This document shows, piece after piece, positions 9,981-17,397 of a stretch of DNA of 64,000 nucleotides. The DNA is taken from assembly GCF_900155365.1 (NCBI RefSeq), contig NZ_LT699738.1, positions 192,558-256,557 of the forward strand. The letters are read 5' to 3'. A model generated the notes under the pieces. It was not told where the DNA came from. It ran no database searches and saw only the letters and a program-made list of their open reading frames with translations. A program made the translations under genes and the position numbers. Source of the stretch: Collinsella bouchesdurhonensis (lineage in GTDB: Bacteria; Actinomycetota; Coriobacteriia; Coriobacteriales; Coriobacteriaceae). Position 1 is the first letter of the stretch. The number at the start of each line of letters is the position of its first letter.

Positions 9981-11000
9981 GTGCAGAGTTCCTTCACTGA
10001 GTTCCTAAGCGCCCACCTCAACGAGATCAACGCCTATCTGGACACGTACTTTCGCCACCAGACCGATAGCGCCGATATCGAGCGATACCTGTATGCGCCC
10101 CTCGGTCACTACTCGGCCAACGCGGGAAAACGCCATAGGCCGCTCATCTGCATGCTCGCTTGCCGCGCGGTAGGCGGCGACTGGAACCGCGCGGCAACTT
10201 GCGCCGCCGCAATCGAGCATTTCCAGACCGGAGCGCTCATCCACGACGACATCGCCGACAACGGACAGCTCCGTCGCGGCGAGCCGTGCCTGCACATCAC
10301 CGAGGGCGAGGGCATCGCCATCAACTGCGGCGACTACGCACTCATGCTCGTTAGCGCCGCCGTGGCAAACGATCCCGACCTCGACGCGCCCCTCAAGGTG
10401 CGACTCATACAAGAGCTCACCTCCATGACGGCACGAACCATCGAAGGCCAAGCGCTGGACCTGGGCTGGGTACGCGACGGCCGCTTTGATTTGAGCATCG
10501 AAGACTATCTCGCCATGGCCACACACAAAACGGCGTTTTACAGCGGCGCCACTCCACTTGCCTGCGGAGCCATCATCGGCGGCGGCAGCGAGGAGCAGAT
10601 CTCTGCCTTGCGCACCTTTGGCCTTCACACCGGCCTGGCGTTCCAGATTCAAGACGACTTGCTCAACCTGGTGGGTAAAAAAGAAGCACGCAATAAGGAC
10701 TTTCGCTGCGACATCACCGAAGGCAAGCGTACCTTGGTGGCCGTCCATGCCCTCAACTATGCCGATGACGCCTCCCACGACGAGCTGATGGATATCCTCA
10801 CAAGCGGAACCACCGATCCCGATCGTCTGGACCGCGCCGTTCAGATTTTCGAGCGTACGGGCGCTATCGCATATGCGCACTCATACTCGCTCGATCTTAC
10901 CGCCCACGCCAAAGCCGCGCTGGAAAGCGTCGAACTCGACCCTCAGTGCAAGGACCTGCTTTTGGGCATGGCGGATTTCTTTGTCGAGCGTCTGAACTAA
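9981..11000 (+). CDS. Trans-isoprenyl (polyprenyl) diphosphate synthase
   Basis: Prenyltransferase that extends allylic diphosphates with isopentenyl diphosphate. It has 339 residues and a GTG start. The first aspartate-rich motif is DDIAD followed by GQLRRG. The second is QDDLLN, where the usual last Asp is Asn. EGQALDL and KTAFY also fit the family. Product length (GPP, FPP, GGPP or longer) cannot be read from sequence. The size and the residues around FARM fit an actinobacterial geranylgeranyl/polyprenyl synthase. No other isoprenoid gene is adjacent. Confidence 0.88.
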   Translation: MQSSFTEFLSAHLNEINAYLDTYFRHQTDSADIERYLYAPLGHYSANAGKRHRPLICMLACRAVGGDWNRAATCAAAIEHFQTGALIHDDIADNGQLRRGEPCLHITEGEGIAINCGDYALMLVSAAVANDPDLDAPLKVRLIQELTSMTARTIEGQALDLGWVRDGRFDLSIEDYLAMATHKTAFYSGATPLACGAIIGGGSEEQISALRTFGLHTGLAFQIQDDLLNLVGKKEARNKDFRCDITEGKRTLVAVHALNYADDASHDELMDILTSGTTDPDRLDRAVQIFERTGAIAYAHSYSLDLTAHAKAALESVELDPQCKDLLLGMADFFVERLN

Positions 11001-11140
11001 AGGTAAAAGACAACGAGAGCAGCAGCCAGTACACCGAACAGCGCGATAGACGCCAAAGCAGCACGGTCTTCCAGCAACGGGACAACGTCCGCCTTCGTGC
11101 CGTCGTCCATCGTCAATACCTCGCCCCATGCGTCGCTCAT
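10997..11140 (-). CDS. Small single-pass membrane protein (47 aa)
   Basis: A small ORF with a strong ribosome site (GAAAGGAG, 7 nt before ATG). An N-terminal soluble half (starting MSDAWGEVLTMDDG) is followed by one TM helix (ALASIALFGVLAAALVVFYL) at the C-terminus. The stop overlaps the 3' end of the convergent prenyl synthase gene. No family is recognised. The clear ribosome site, the membrane pattern and the convergent position with no competing gene support it as real. Confidence 0.6.
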   Translation of the reverse strand: MSDAWGEVLTMDDGTKADVVPLLEDRAALASIALFGVLAAALVVFYL

Positions 11141-11283
11141 GGCGTTTCTCCTTTCTTGGCGTATCTTCTTTAGGCTATGGGACAAACAACAAGGGAACGT
11201 AAAGGGTGACCGAGCGTTTTGTCAGGCTCGCGCCGGGCGGACACTTATGGTTTTGCGTGCGTAGGCTGCAGATGTCGTGCGAC

Positions 11284-11313
11284 TTAGCGCATAACTCGTT
11301 AACTTGATACACT
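11284..11313 (+). promoter_or_regulatory. Putative promoter of the peptidoglycan-binding protein gene
   Basis: TTAGCG and TACACT are separated by 18 nt. The predicted transcription start near 11320 precedes the TTG start at 11382. Confidence 0.4.
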
Positions 11314-11381
11314 GATGGGTAACTTTGAACGCGGACCGCCCACAGGCGGCACGCGCCATATTGCATATGAAAGGGGTTCTC

Positions 11382-12287
11382 TTGGATCCGATTACAAAGG
11401 GCATGCAGGGACCCGCAGTTGAAGATATTCAAACGCGCCTGATTGGCCTGGGCTATACCATCGACGAACAGGAATACACGCAGAAGCTCTACGGAGATAC
11501 GACTGCGCGCGCCGTGGCGTCGTTTCGCGTCACCTCGGGCCTCGACGCCCTGGGCGACGTTGACATCATCTGCTGGAGCGCGTTGGTAGACGCCTCGTAT
11601 AAACTGGGCGATCGCACGCTTTACCTGCGTCTTCCCAACTTCCACGGGGCCGATGTCGTCGCTTTGCAGCAAGCTTTGAACGCCCTAGGCTTTGGGTGCG
11701 GCGATGTCGATGGCTACTTTGGCCCGCATACCGAAAACGCCCTGCAGCAGTTCCAGGAAAATGTCGGCCTGTTTGCCGATGGCATGGCCTTCCAGGACAC
11801 GTTTCGCTACATCGATCGCCTGCGCCACGTATGGGAGGGAAAGCCCTCTGTGCTGGAGGCGGAAGAGCGTACCGGCTTTGCGCGCGCCGCGAATGTGCTT
11901 GAGCATTATCGCATCGCCGTAAGCGGACAGGACGCCATCGCCCGCAACATCGCCTCGCGCATGTGGAATATCGCCTCGGCCACAACGGAAAACAGTGGCA
12001 TGGTGCTCAGCGAGGGCGAAGCTCCCGAGGGCATGGATTTGGTTCTTGAGCTCGCAAGCGACGAGCTCCCAGAGAACGCCGAGCCGCGCCCGACCCTTAC
12101 GCTCGCCCAGTGCAACAACCTTGCCAAGCGCATTAGCACCGCTTTTGAGGCAGCTGCATCCAAACCCGCGCACCTGCGTATCGAACTCACCGGCCTTACG
12201 TGCTACAACGGCACGTTCACGTCAAGCGATGCGCAAACCCTTGCTGTGCGTATTCTCGATGGCGTTTGCGCTGCCTTGAGTGATTAG
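11382..12287 (+). CDS. Protein with two peptidoglycan-binding domains (PG_binding_1)
   Basis: About 301 residues from a TTG start preceded by AAAGGGG. In-frame ATGs at 11325 and 11367 lack a ribosome site. Two PG_binding_1 repeats are visible: GPAVEDIQTRLIGLGY with YGDTTARAVASFR, and GADVVALQQALNALGF with FGPHTENALQQFQ. The C-terminal half has no recognised catalytic motif. The domain pair resembles the N-terminal part of actinobacterial CwlM, but no amidase domain is seen. There is no signal peptide, so a cytoplasmic or regulatory role in wall synthesis is possible. It sits directly before tRNA-Gln. Confidence 0.8.
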   Translation: MDPITKGMQGPAVEDIQTRLIGLGYTIDEQEYTQKLYGDTTARAVASFRVTSGLDALGDVDIICWSALVDASYKLGDRTLYLRLPNFHGADVVALQQALNALGFGCGDVDGYFGPHTENALQQFQENVGLFADGMAFQDTFRYIDRLRHVWEGKPSVLEAEERTGFARAANVLEHYRIAVSGQDAIARNIASRMWNIASATTENSGMVLSEGEAPEGMDLVLELASDELPENAEPRPTLTLAQCNNLAKRISTAFEAAASKPAHLRIELTGLTCYNGTFTSSDAQTLAVRILDGVCAALSD

Positions 12288-12324
12288 GTAAACTAGACAG
12301 GCTGCGATAGCAGCACGTCCGCAT

Positions 12325-12395
12325 TGGGGTATCGTCCAGCGGCAGGACCCCGGTTTTTGGTGCCGGTTACGGGGGTTCGAATCCCTCTACCCCAG
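12325..12395 (+). tRNA. tRNA-Gln(TTG)
   Basis: A 71-nt cloverleaf. The acceptor TGGGGTA pairs with TACCCCA (discriminator G), the anticodon arm CCGGT-TTTTGGT-GCCGG carries anticodon TTG, and the T-arm contains GGTTCGAATCC. The 3' CCA is not encoded (GCC follows). It closely matches known bacterial tRNA-Gln. Confidence 0.96.
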
Positions 12396-12410
12396 CCCTT
12401 GTCTTATTGA

Positions 12411-12437
12411 GCCCCGGCCATGGCGCCGGGGCTTTTT
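12411..12437 (+). terminator. Terminator after tRNA-Gln
   Basis: GCCCCGG and CCGGGGC form a perfect 7-bp stem followed by TTTTT. Confidence 0.88.
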
Positions 12438-12525
12438 GTTTGGAGTTGCAACTCTTGGCAAGTCGATATCTCCCGTACGGCCCTTGAGCAAACGACTTTC
12501 AGCCCAAAACCCTTTGAGCAAATCA

Positions 12526-12663
12526 AAACTTCCTGATTTCAGTAGCAATCTGGCGCTTTTACAATTAGAAGCACTATTTTGATTAGAAAATCCCAGATAA
12601 ATAGAGCTCGAAAGACCCGTCTACTCCGCATAATGCAATACTGCTACTGAAATCAGGAAGTTT
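12526..12663. repeat. 22-bp perfect inverted repeat enclosing ~94 bp in an AT-richer gap
   Basis: The left arm at 12526-12547 and the right arm at 12642-12663 are exact reverse complements (core TTCCTGATTTCAGTAGC). The enclosed DNA is clearly lower in GC than its surroundings. A separate direct repeat CC(T)TTGAGCAAA lies at about 12481 and 12511. The arms could be ends of a small non-autonomous element or a relic. Confidence 0.6.
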
Positions 12664-12678
12664 GTAGAAACAGGGGCC

Positions 12679-12850
12679 TTATGATCGTTTTTTAACCGCC
12701 TTTTTCTCAAAGAGATAGCCTGAGCAGGTGCGGTGGCCAATAGACTCACGCCAAATGCCCTGCTTTCTGCAACGGCCAGTTTGCTCATAGTATTCTGAAG
12801 AGCCGCCAAAGAGCAATTGCCCTAAACCATCGACGTCGCGCGCAATGGTA
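12679..12850 (-). pseudogene. Possible C-terminal fragment of an unidentified, probably acquired gene
   Basis: On the minus strand an open frame reads from inside the tex promoter region to a TAA, with motifs such as DGLGQLLFGGSSEYYEQ and HRTCSGYLFEKK and a basic end KKAVKKRS. It has no start codon or ribosome site outside the tex coding sequence. Its composition differs from neighbours (Cys, Tyr and Arg rich, AT-richer). It could be the tail of a lost mobile-element protein, or an accidental frame. The family is not recognised. Confidence 0.3.
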
Positions 12851-12898
12851 TTCTTGTTGCCCCATTGCTCAAACGCAGCAACGAACGCTAGGAGTCCC

Positions 12899-15052
12899 AT
12901 GGATCTCATCGCACAACTTGCTCGCGAGCTCGATCTTAAAGTCACCGACGTCGACGCAGCCGTCAAGCTCATCGACGAGGGGAACACCATCCCCTTTATC
13001 GCCCGCTACCGCAAAGAAGCGACCGGCGGCATGGACGACGTCGCCCTTCGCGCACTCAACGAACGCCTGGGCTACCTGCGCAATCTCGAGCAGCGCAAAG
13101 AGGATGTCATCGTGCTCATCAATGCCCAGGGCAAACTCACGCCCGAGCTGGAGCAGCAGATTCGCGAAGCCGAGCAGCTGCAGCGTGTCGAGGACCTCTA
13201 CAAACCCTATCGCAAGAAGCGCATGACGCGCGCCCAAAAGGCCCGCGAGGCGGGACTCGAGCCGCTTGCCAACATGATCATTATGCAGGCAAACCCCAAG
13301 GGCGGTGGCTCGGCCATCGAGGCAGCCGCAGCATACATCAATGAGGAAGCCGGCTTCGATACCGCCGAAAAAGCCCTCGCAGGCGCCTCCGATATCGTGG
13401 CGGAAATTGTCGCCGAAGACCCCGAGAATGTCGCCGACTTGCGCGCCTTCACCCAAAACACCGCCGATATCGTTGTCGAGGCGACCGACCCCACCGAAAA
13501 GACCCCATACGAGCCCTACTATGCCTACGATGAGCCGCTGCGTCGCATCCCCAACCACCGTGTTCTCGCCATCGACCGCGGTGAGCGAGAGGGGAAGCTA
13601 CGGGTTCGCGTGAACGTCGATAACCAGGCAGCCGTTTCGCGCCTGGGAAGCCGCTGGCCGCGTCGGCAAGGCGTTTTCGCCCCCATATTCGACGCCGCTA
13701 TCGCCGATGGCTACAAACGTCTCATGGCGCCTTCACTCGAACGCGAGGCCCGCGCCAAGCTCACCGTGCGCGCTCAAACCGACGCCATCAACGTGTTTGC
13801 AAAAAACCTCGAAGGCCTGCTCTCAGCTCGACCGGTTCGCGGCGCACGCGTGCTGGCACTCGATCCCGGCTACCGCACTGGCTGCAAGGTCGCCGTCATG
13901 GACGAGACCGGCAAGCTGCTCGACCACGGCGTCGTCTACCCCACCAAGCCGCGCCACGACGTCGCCGGCACCAAACGCGAGCTGGCTCGCCTGGTCAAAA
14001 AGGACAAGGTCAACACCATTGTTATTGGCAACGGCACGGCAAGCCGCGAAACCGAGGAGGTCGTGAGCGAGTTCATCGCCGAGCAGGCACCCGAGCTTCG
14101 CTACACCATCGTCAACGAAGCCGGAGCGTCGGTTTACTCGGCATCCGAGCTGGCGAGCCAGGAATATCCCGATCTTGACGTCACGGTGCGCGGCGCCCTT
14201 AGCCTAGGTCACCGTCTGCAAGACCCCCTTGCCGAGCTGGTCAAAATCCCGCCCCAGTCCATTGGCGTTGGCCAGTATCAGCATGACCTCGACCAGGCCG
14301 AGCTTTCGTACTCGCTGGGCAATGTTGTAGAAGACGTTGTCAACCGCGTGGGCGTCGATGTAAACACCGCAAGCACAAGCCTGCTGGGCTATGTGTCCGG
14401 CATCACGCCAACGGTTGCCCGCAACATCGTTGCCTACCGCGAGGAGAACGGCCCCTTCACCGACCGCGCGCAACTCAAGAAGGTCTCGAAGCTCGGCCCC
14501 AAGGCGTATCTCAACGCTGCAGGATTCTTACGCATTGCAGATGGCAAAAATCCGCTCGACGCAACAAGCGTCCACCCCGAAAGCTACGCCGTTGCCAACG
14601 AGGTGCTCAAGCGTGCGGGCGTTAAAGCCGATGAGCTCAAGCGCGGCGGAATCCCCGACATCGAACGCCGCGTAGGCAGCATCGGCGAGATCGCCGGAGA
14701 GCTCGGTTGCGGTATCTTGACGCTCATCGACATCATCGACGAACTCAAAAAGCCCGGCCGTGATCCTCGCGACGACGCCCCCGAAGTTGTCTTTAGCCGC
14801 TCTGCCCTCTCTATCGATGACCTGGAGGCGGGCATGAAACTTAAAGGCACGGTGCGCAATGTCGTGGACTTTGGCGCGTTTGTCGATATCGGCGTGCATC
14901 AAGACGGTCTGGTGCATATCTCTAAGATGGCCAATCGCTTTGTCAAACACCCCAGCGACGTTGTTCGCGTAGGCGACACCGTTGACGTGTGGGTCGAGAA
15001 AGTCGACCGTGATCGCAAGAAAATCTCGCTCAGCATGATAGAGCCTCGATAG
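12899..15052 (+). CDS. tex: Tex-family RNA-binding transcription accessory protein
   Basis: Nucleic-acid-binding protein of 717 residues. The start at 12899 is chosen because AGGAG sits just upstream and the protein then begins at the conserved Tex N-terminus. Visible parts are the N-terminal helical domain (GNTIPFIARYRKEATGG), the YqgF/RuvC-like domain (LALDPGYRTGCKVAVMD), helix-hairpin-helix motifs (VARNIVAYREENGPF) and a C-terminal S1 domain (LKGTVRNVVDFGAFVDIG). It is monocistronic with a strong shared terminator. Confidence 0.95.
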   Translation: MDLIAQLARELDLKVTDVDAAVKLIDEGNTIPFIARYRKEATGGMDDVALRALNERLGYLRNLEQRKEDVIVLINAQGKLTPELEQQIREAEQLQRVEDLYKPYRKKRMTRAQKAREAGLEPLANMIIMQANPKGGGSAIEAAAAYINEEAGFDTAEKALAGASDIVAEIVAEDPENVADLRAFTQNTADIVVEATDPTEKTPYEPYYAYDEPLRRIPNHRVLAIDRGEREGKLRVRVNVDNQAAVSRLGSRWPRRQGVFAPIFDAAIADGYKRLMAPSLEREARAKLTVRAQTDAINVFAKNLEGLLSARPVRGARVLALDPGYRTGCKVAVMDETGKLLDHGVVYPTKPRHDVAGTKRELARLVKKDKVNTIVIGNGTASRETEEVVSEFIAEQAPELRYTIVNEAGASVYSASELASQEYPDLDVTVRGALSLGHRLQDPLAELVKIPPQSIGVGQYQHDLDQAELSYSLGNVVEDVVNRVGVDVNTASTSLLGYVSGITPTVARNIVAYREENGPFTDRAQLKKVSKLGPKAYLNAAGFLRIADGKNPLDATSVHPESYAVANEVLKRAGVKADELKRGGIPDIERRVGSIGEIAGELGCGILTLIDIIDELKKPGRDPRDDAPEVVFSRSALSIDDLEAGMKLKGTVRNVVDFGAFVDIGVHQDGLVHISKMANRFVKHPSDVVRVGDTVDVWVEKVDRDRKKISLSMIEPR

Positions 15053-15070
15053 CTCTCGATAGCAAAAGTC

Positions 15071-15115
15071 AAGGCGTCCGCACTGCAACTCGGTTCGCAG
15101 TGCGGACGCCTTTTA
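15071..15115. terminator. Bidirectional terminator between tex and the JetD-like gene
   Basis: AAGGCGTCCGCACTGC and GCAGTGCGGACGCCTT form a perfect 16-bp stem between two convergent genes. TTTTAT follows on the plus strand. Confidence 0.9.
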
Positions 15116-15170
15116 TGAAGGAATTGTGAAAATGTAACAAAATAAACCTGTCGACTTTTTGTCACGTTGC

Positions 15171-17171
15171 TTAGCTGTTGAGGATGCGGTCAAGGCTTCC
15201 GGAGCTTGAGTCGCGATAATCGGCCGAGGTTAGGATCTCCTGTGGGATACGGCCGCCCTCACGCAAGATATTGCGGAACTGCACGCGCGTGACCATGGGC
15301 AGGTCGGCGATAGCGCGTGCGAGATTTTGCGGCACGCCCTGATTCTCGGATGCATGCTCCACCCCGCGACCGTCCTTCAAACGACGCTTGTGAGCCGCCA
15401 GCATAGCCTTGTACATACCCGCGTGCATGCGAATCTTCGTATTGTTTGCCGCACGGGCCTGTTCGACGATGCGCGCGCCTTCGCGGTCGATATCGCCCGC
15501 ATAGTACACATAGTCGTATCCATAGCCGATATCGGACAGATAATCGTCCAACGCATGCGAAACGCTCGCCTTGCAACCGCTGCCAAAAATTACGCCGCTC
15601 ACGCGCACGCCAAAAAGCTTGACCGACGATTTGCCGCGCAGCAGACGCGCGATCTCGTCGTACGTATCGATATTCTCGACCATGATGAACGGCTTATTGG
15701 CACCGATGCCAAAGAAGCTCGTGAAATGATACGGGCGCTGGGGCGTAATCTTGAGCGCTGCCACGTTAACGCCGCGGTCGTTCAGGCGCTTGAACAGGCG
15801 CTCACCGCGCTTACCATCAAAGGCCTTCTCATCGTTAAAAATTTCAAAGGCGCGCTGACGACGCGAGGCGTACGGGGTATCCATGCCGTCCGTTTGCTCG
15901 ATCCACGTGGTAATGGCCTCAAAATCATGCGCAAGCTGCTGCTTGGCGTTTTGATGACCGTTTTCGCGCTCGGCGGTCTTCGCCATCGGACGATTGTCAA
16001 CGCACGTAATCTTGGCATATTGGACGCGATCGCCGTGCGCAACAGCAGAAAGCGGCAACACGGTTGCCACCTTTGCGAGTTGCCCTCGAATCACGCGTAC
16101 GATAGAGCGAGATTCGGGCCGGACGGAATCGTTCGAGCGATGAGCCCCCGTTGTCTGAGTCGAAGGCGAATCCTGCTTGTGAGACGACTTGACCGCCTCG
16201 GAACGCCCGGGCTTTCCCTTTCGCTTCCTGTTCGCAGGAGTCTCCTTTTTTACCGAAGAGCGAGTCTCTCCCTCCTTAGCGTCCTCATGCTTTCGCTGAG
16301 TATCTCGCTCGGCAAAAGCAACGCGACCGCGATTTGCCTCCGCCTGCTTAAATGCTGCGCCTTTCTTTGAAACGGCTGGCTCTTTGGGAACGAGCGCTTT
16401 TTTCTCGGCAGGAGCGGACGGAGCATCCTGAGCCTGCGGCTGCTGCTTTTTGGGTCCCATGGCGTGAACTTCTGGCTCTTGGGCCTTCGGCTCGGCGAGC
16501 CTTGGCTGCTCGACGGAAGTGTCCCGGGTATCCCGTGATGCTTTCTTGTCCTGCGTGCGACGATGTACACGCGCTCCTCGGCCCACCTTCGAGACAAAGG
16601 GCGCTGGCGTATCGTTTGGGCTTGCCTGCTCTTCCTTTTGAGCTGCCTCGGAAGGCGCGGTGGCGGGCAATTCCTGGTCGCGACGGGTATCCTCGGCTCG
16701 AGGTACCGCGGGCTTCGCTGATCCAGAATCTTTCTCGGACCCGCACGCCGCCGCTGCGGGTGCAGCCTGTCCAGCGTCTTTAGCCTCAGCAGCCAACGTC
16801 TCGACAGGCGCCGGCTCCTCCTCGACGTCAAAGCCATCGTTCAGATCCTCGGCGCCATCAACAATAATAAGCTCGGAAACCTTTGCGCAAATCGAATAGA
16901 TGGCAGGGCGCCCGTCGACACCGGTCTCATCGATGCGCTCGATAAGCCCCGACTTGATAAACTCATCGCGTAGACGCTTGGTATCGATATCCTTATCGAT
17001 CGAGCGGAAAAGCCCGCCCAGTGAGCTCGACTTGATTTTGAGGACCTTACGGCCCAATAGACCGCGCGAAATAACAGCTGCCTGCTTGGAGCTCAACGAG
17101 GTGAGAGCAGCGATGCGACGCGCCAGCGCATCGACATCGTTTTGATTATCGCTATACAAAGATGAAGACAC
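15171..17171 (-). CDS. Orphan JetD-like (DUF2220/Wadjet) TOPRIM protein with winged helix and long disordered linker
   Basis: About 666 residues from a GTG start, chosen because GAGGAGG lies 5 nt upstream (an upstream GTG at 17195 has none). Residues about 10-105 look like a winged-helix DNA-binding domain. Residues about 115-375 are low complexity (Glu, Lys, Ala, Pro and Gln rich), very likely disordered. The C-terminal ~290 residues match the Toprim part of JetD, the nuclease subunit of Wadjet. Acidic Glu499 lies in FIMVENIDTYDE and Asp560/Asp562 in YYAGDIDREGARIV, as in topoisomerase VI A/Spo11-like nucleases. No jetA, jetB or jetC is present: neighbours are tex and cstA. Function is unknown. 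Nuclease activity is inferred from the metal-binding triad. Confidence 0.75.
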   Translation of the reverse strand: MSSSLYSDNQNDVDALARRIAALTSLSSKQAAVISRGLLGRKVLKIKSSSLGGLFRSIDKDIDTKRLRDEFIKSGLIERIDETGVDGRPAIYSICAKVSELIIVDGAEDLNDGFDVEEEPAPVETLAAEAKDAGQAAPAAAACGSEKDSGSAKPAVPRAEDTRRDQELPATAPSEAAQKEEQASPNDTPAPFVSKVGRGARVHRRTQDKKASRDTRDTSVEQPRLAEPKAQEPEVHAMGPKKQQPQAQDAPSAPAEKKALVPKEPAVSKKGAAFKQAEANRGRVAFAERDTQRKHEDAKEGETRSSVKKETPANRKRKGKPGRSEAVKSSHKQDSPSTQTTGAHRSNDSVRPESRSIVRVIRGQLAKVATVLPLSAVAHGDRVQYAKITCVDNRPMAKTAERENGHQNAKQQLAHDFEAITTWIEQTDGMDTPYASRRQRAFEIFNDEKAFDGKRGERLFKRLNDRGVNVAALKITPQRPYHFTSFFGIGANKPFIMVENIDTYDEIARLLRGKSSVKLFGVRVSGVIFGSGCKASVSHALDDYLSDIGYGYDYVYYAGDIDREGARIVEQARAANNTKIRMHAGMYKAMLAAHKRRLKDGRGVEHASENQGVPQNLARAIADLPMVTRVQFRNILREGGRIPQEILTSADYRDSSSGSLDRILNS

Positions 17172-17321
17172 ACAAGCCTCCTCGAAGATAAACACAAATG
17201 TCTTTATGGTACCCCATGGAATCTAAACGAGGCTTCTTGCTCGAACGATTCCACGGGGAGTGCGGCGCAACAGGACTCCTTGCAAGCAGTTGGGCGTACC
17301 CCGGCACCACGTATCGCCAAA

Positions 17322-17361
17322 ATAAAAAAACGCCCGAGTGCGGCTGCAGAGCACTCGGGCG
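17322..17361 (-). terminator. Rho-independent terminator of cstA
   Basis: On the minus strand GCACTCGGGCG and its complement form an 11-bp stem followed by TTTTTTT, 37 nt after the cstA stop. Confidence 0.92.
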
Positions 17362-17397
17362 AATATAACGATGTGCGAAAGGTACGCTCAGACGCGA

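Noticed and set aside
12621-12809. 62-codon minus-strand frame in the gap before tex
   Set aside because: It overlaps the other minus-strand fragment and one arm of the inverted repeat, and has no ribosome site. It is more likely non-coding.
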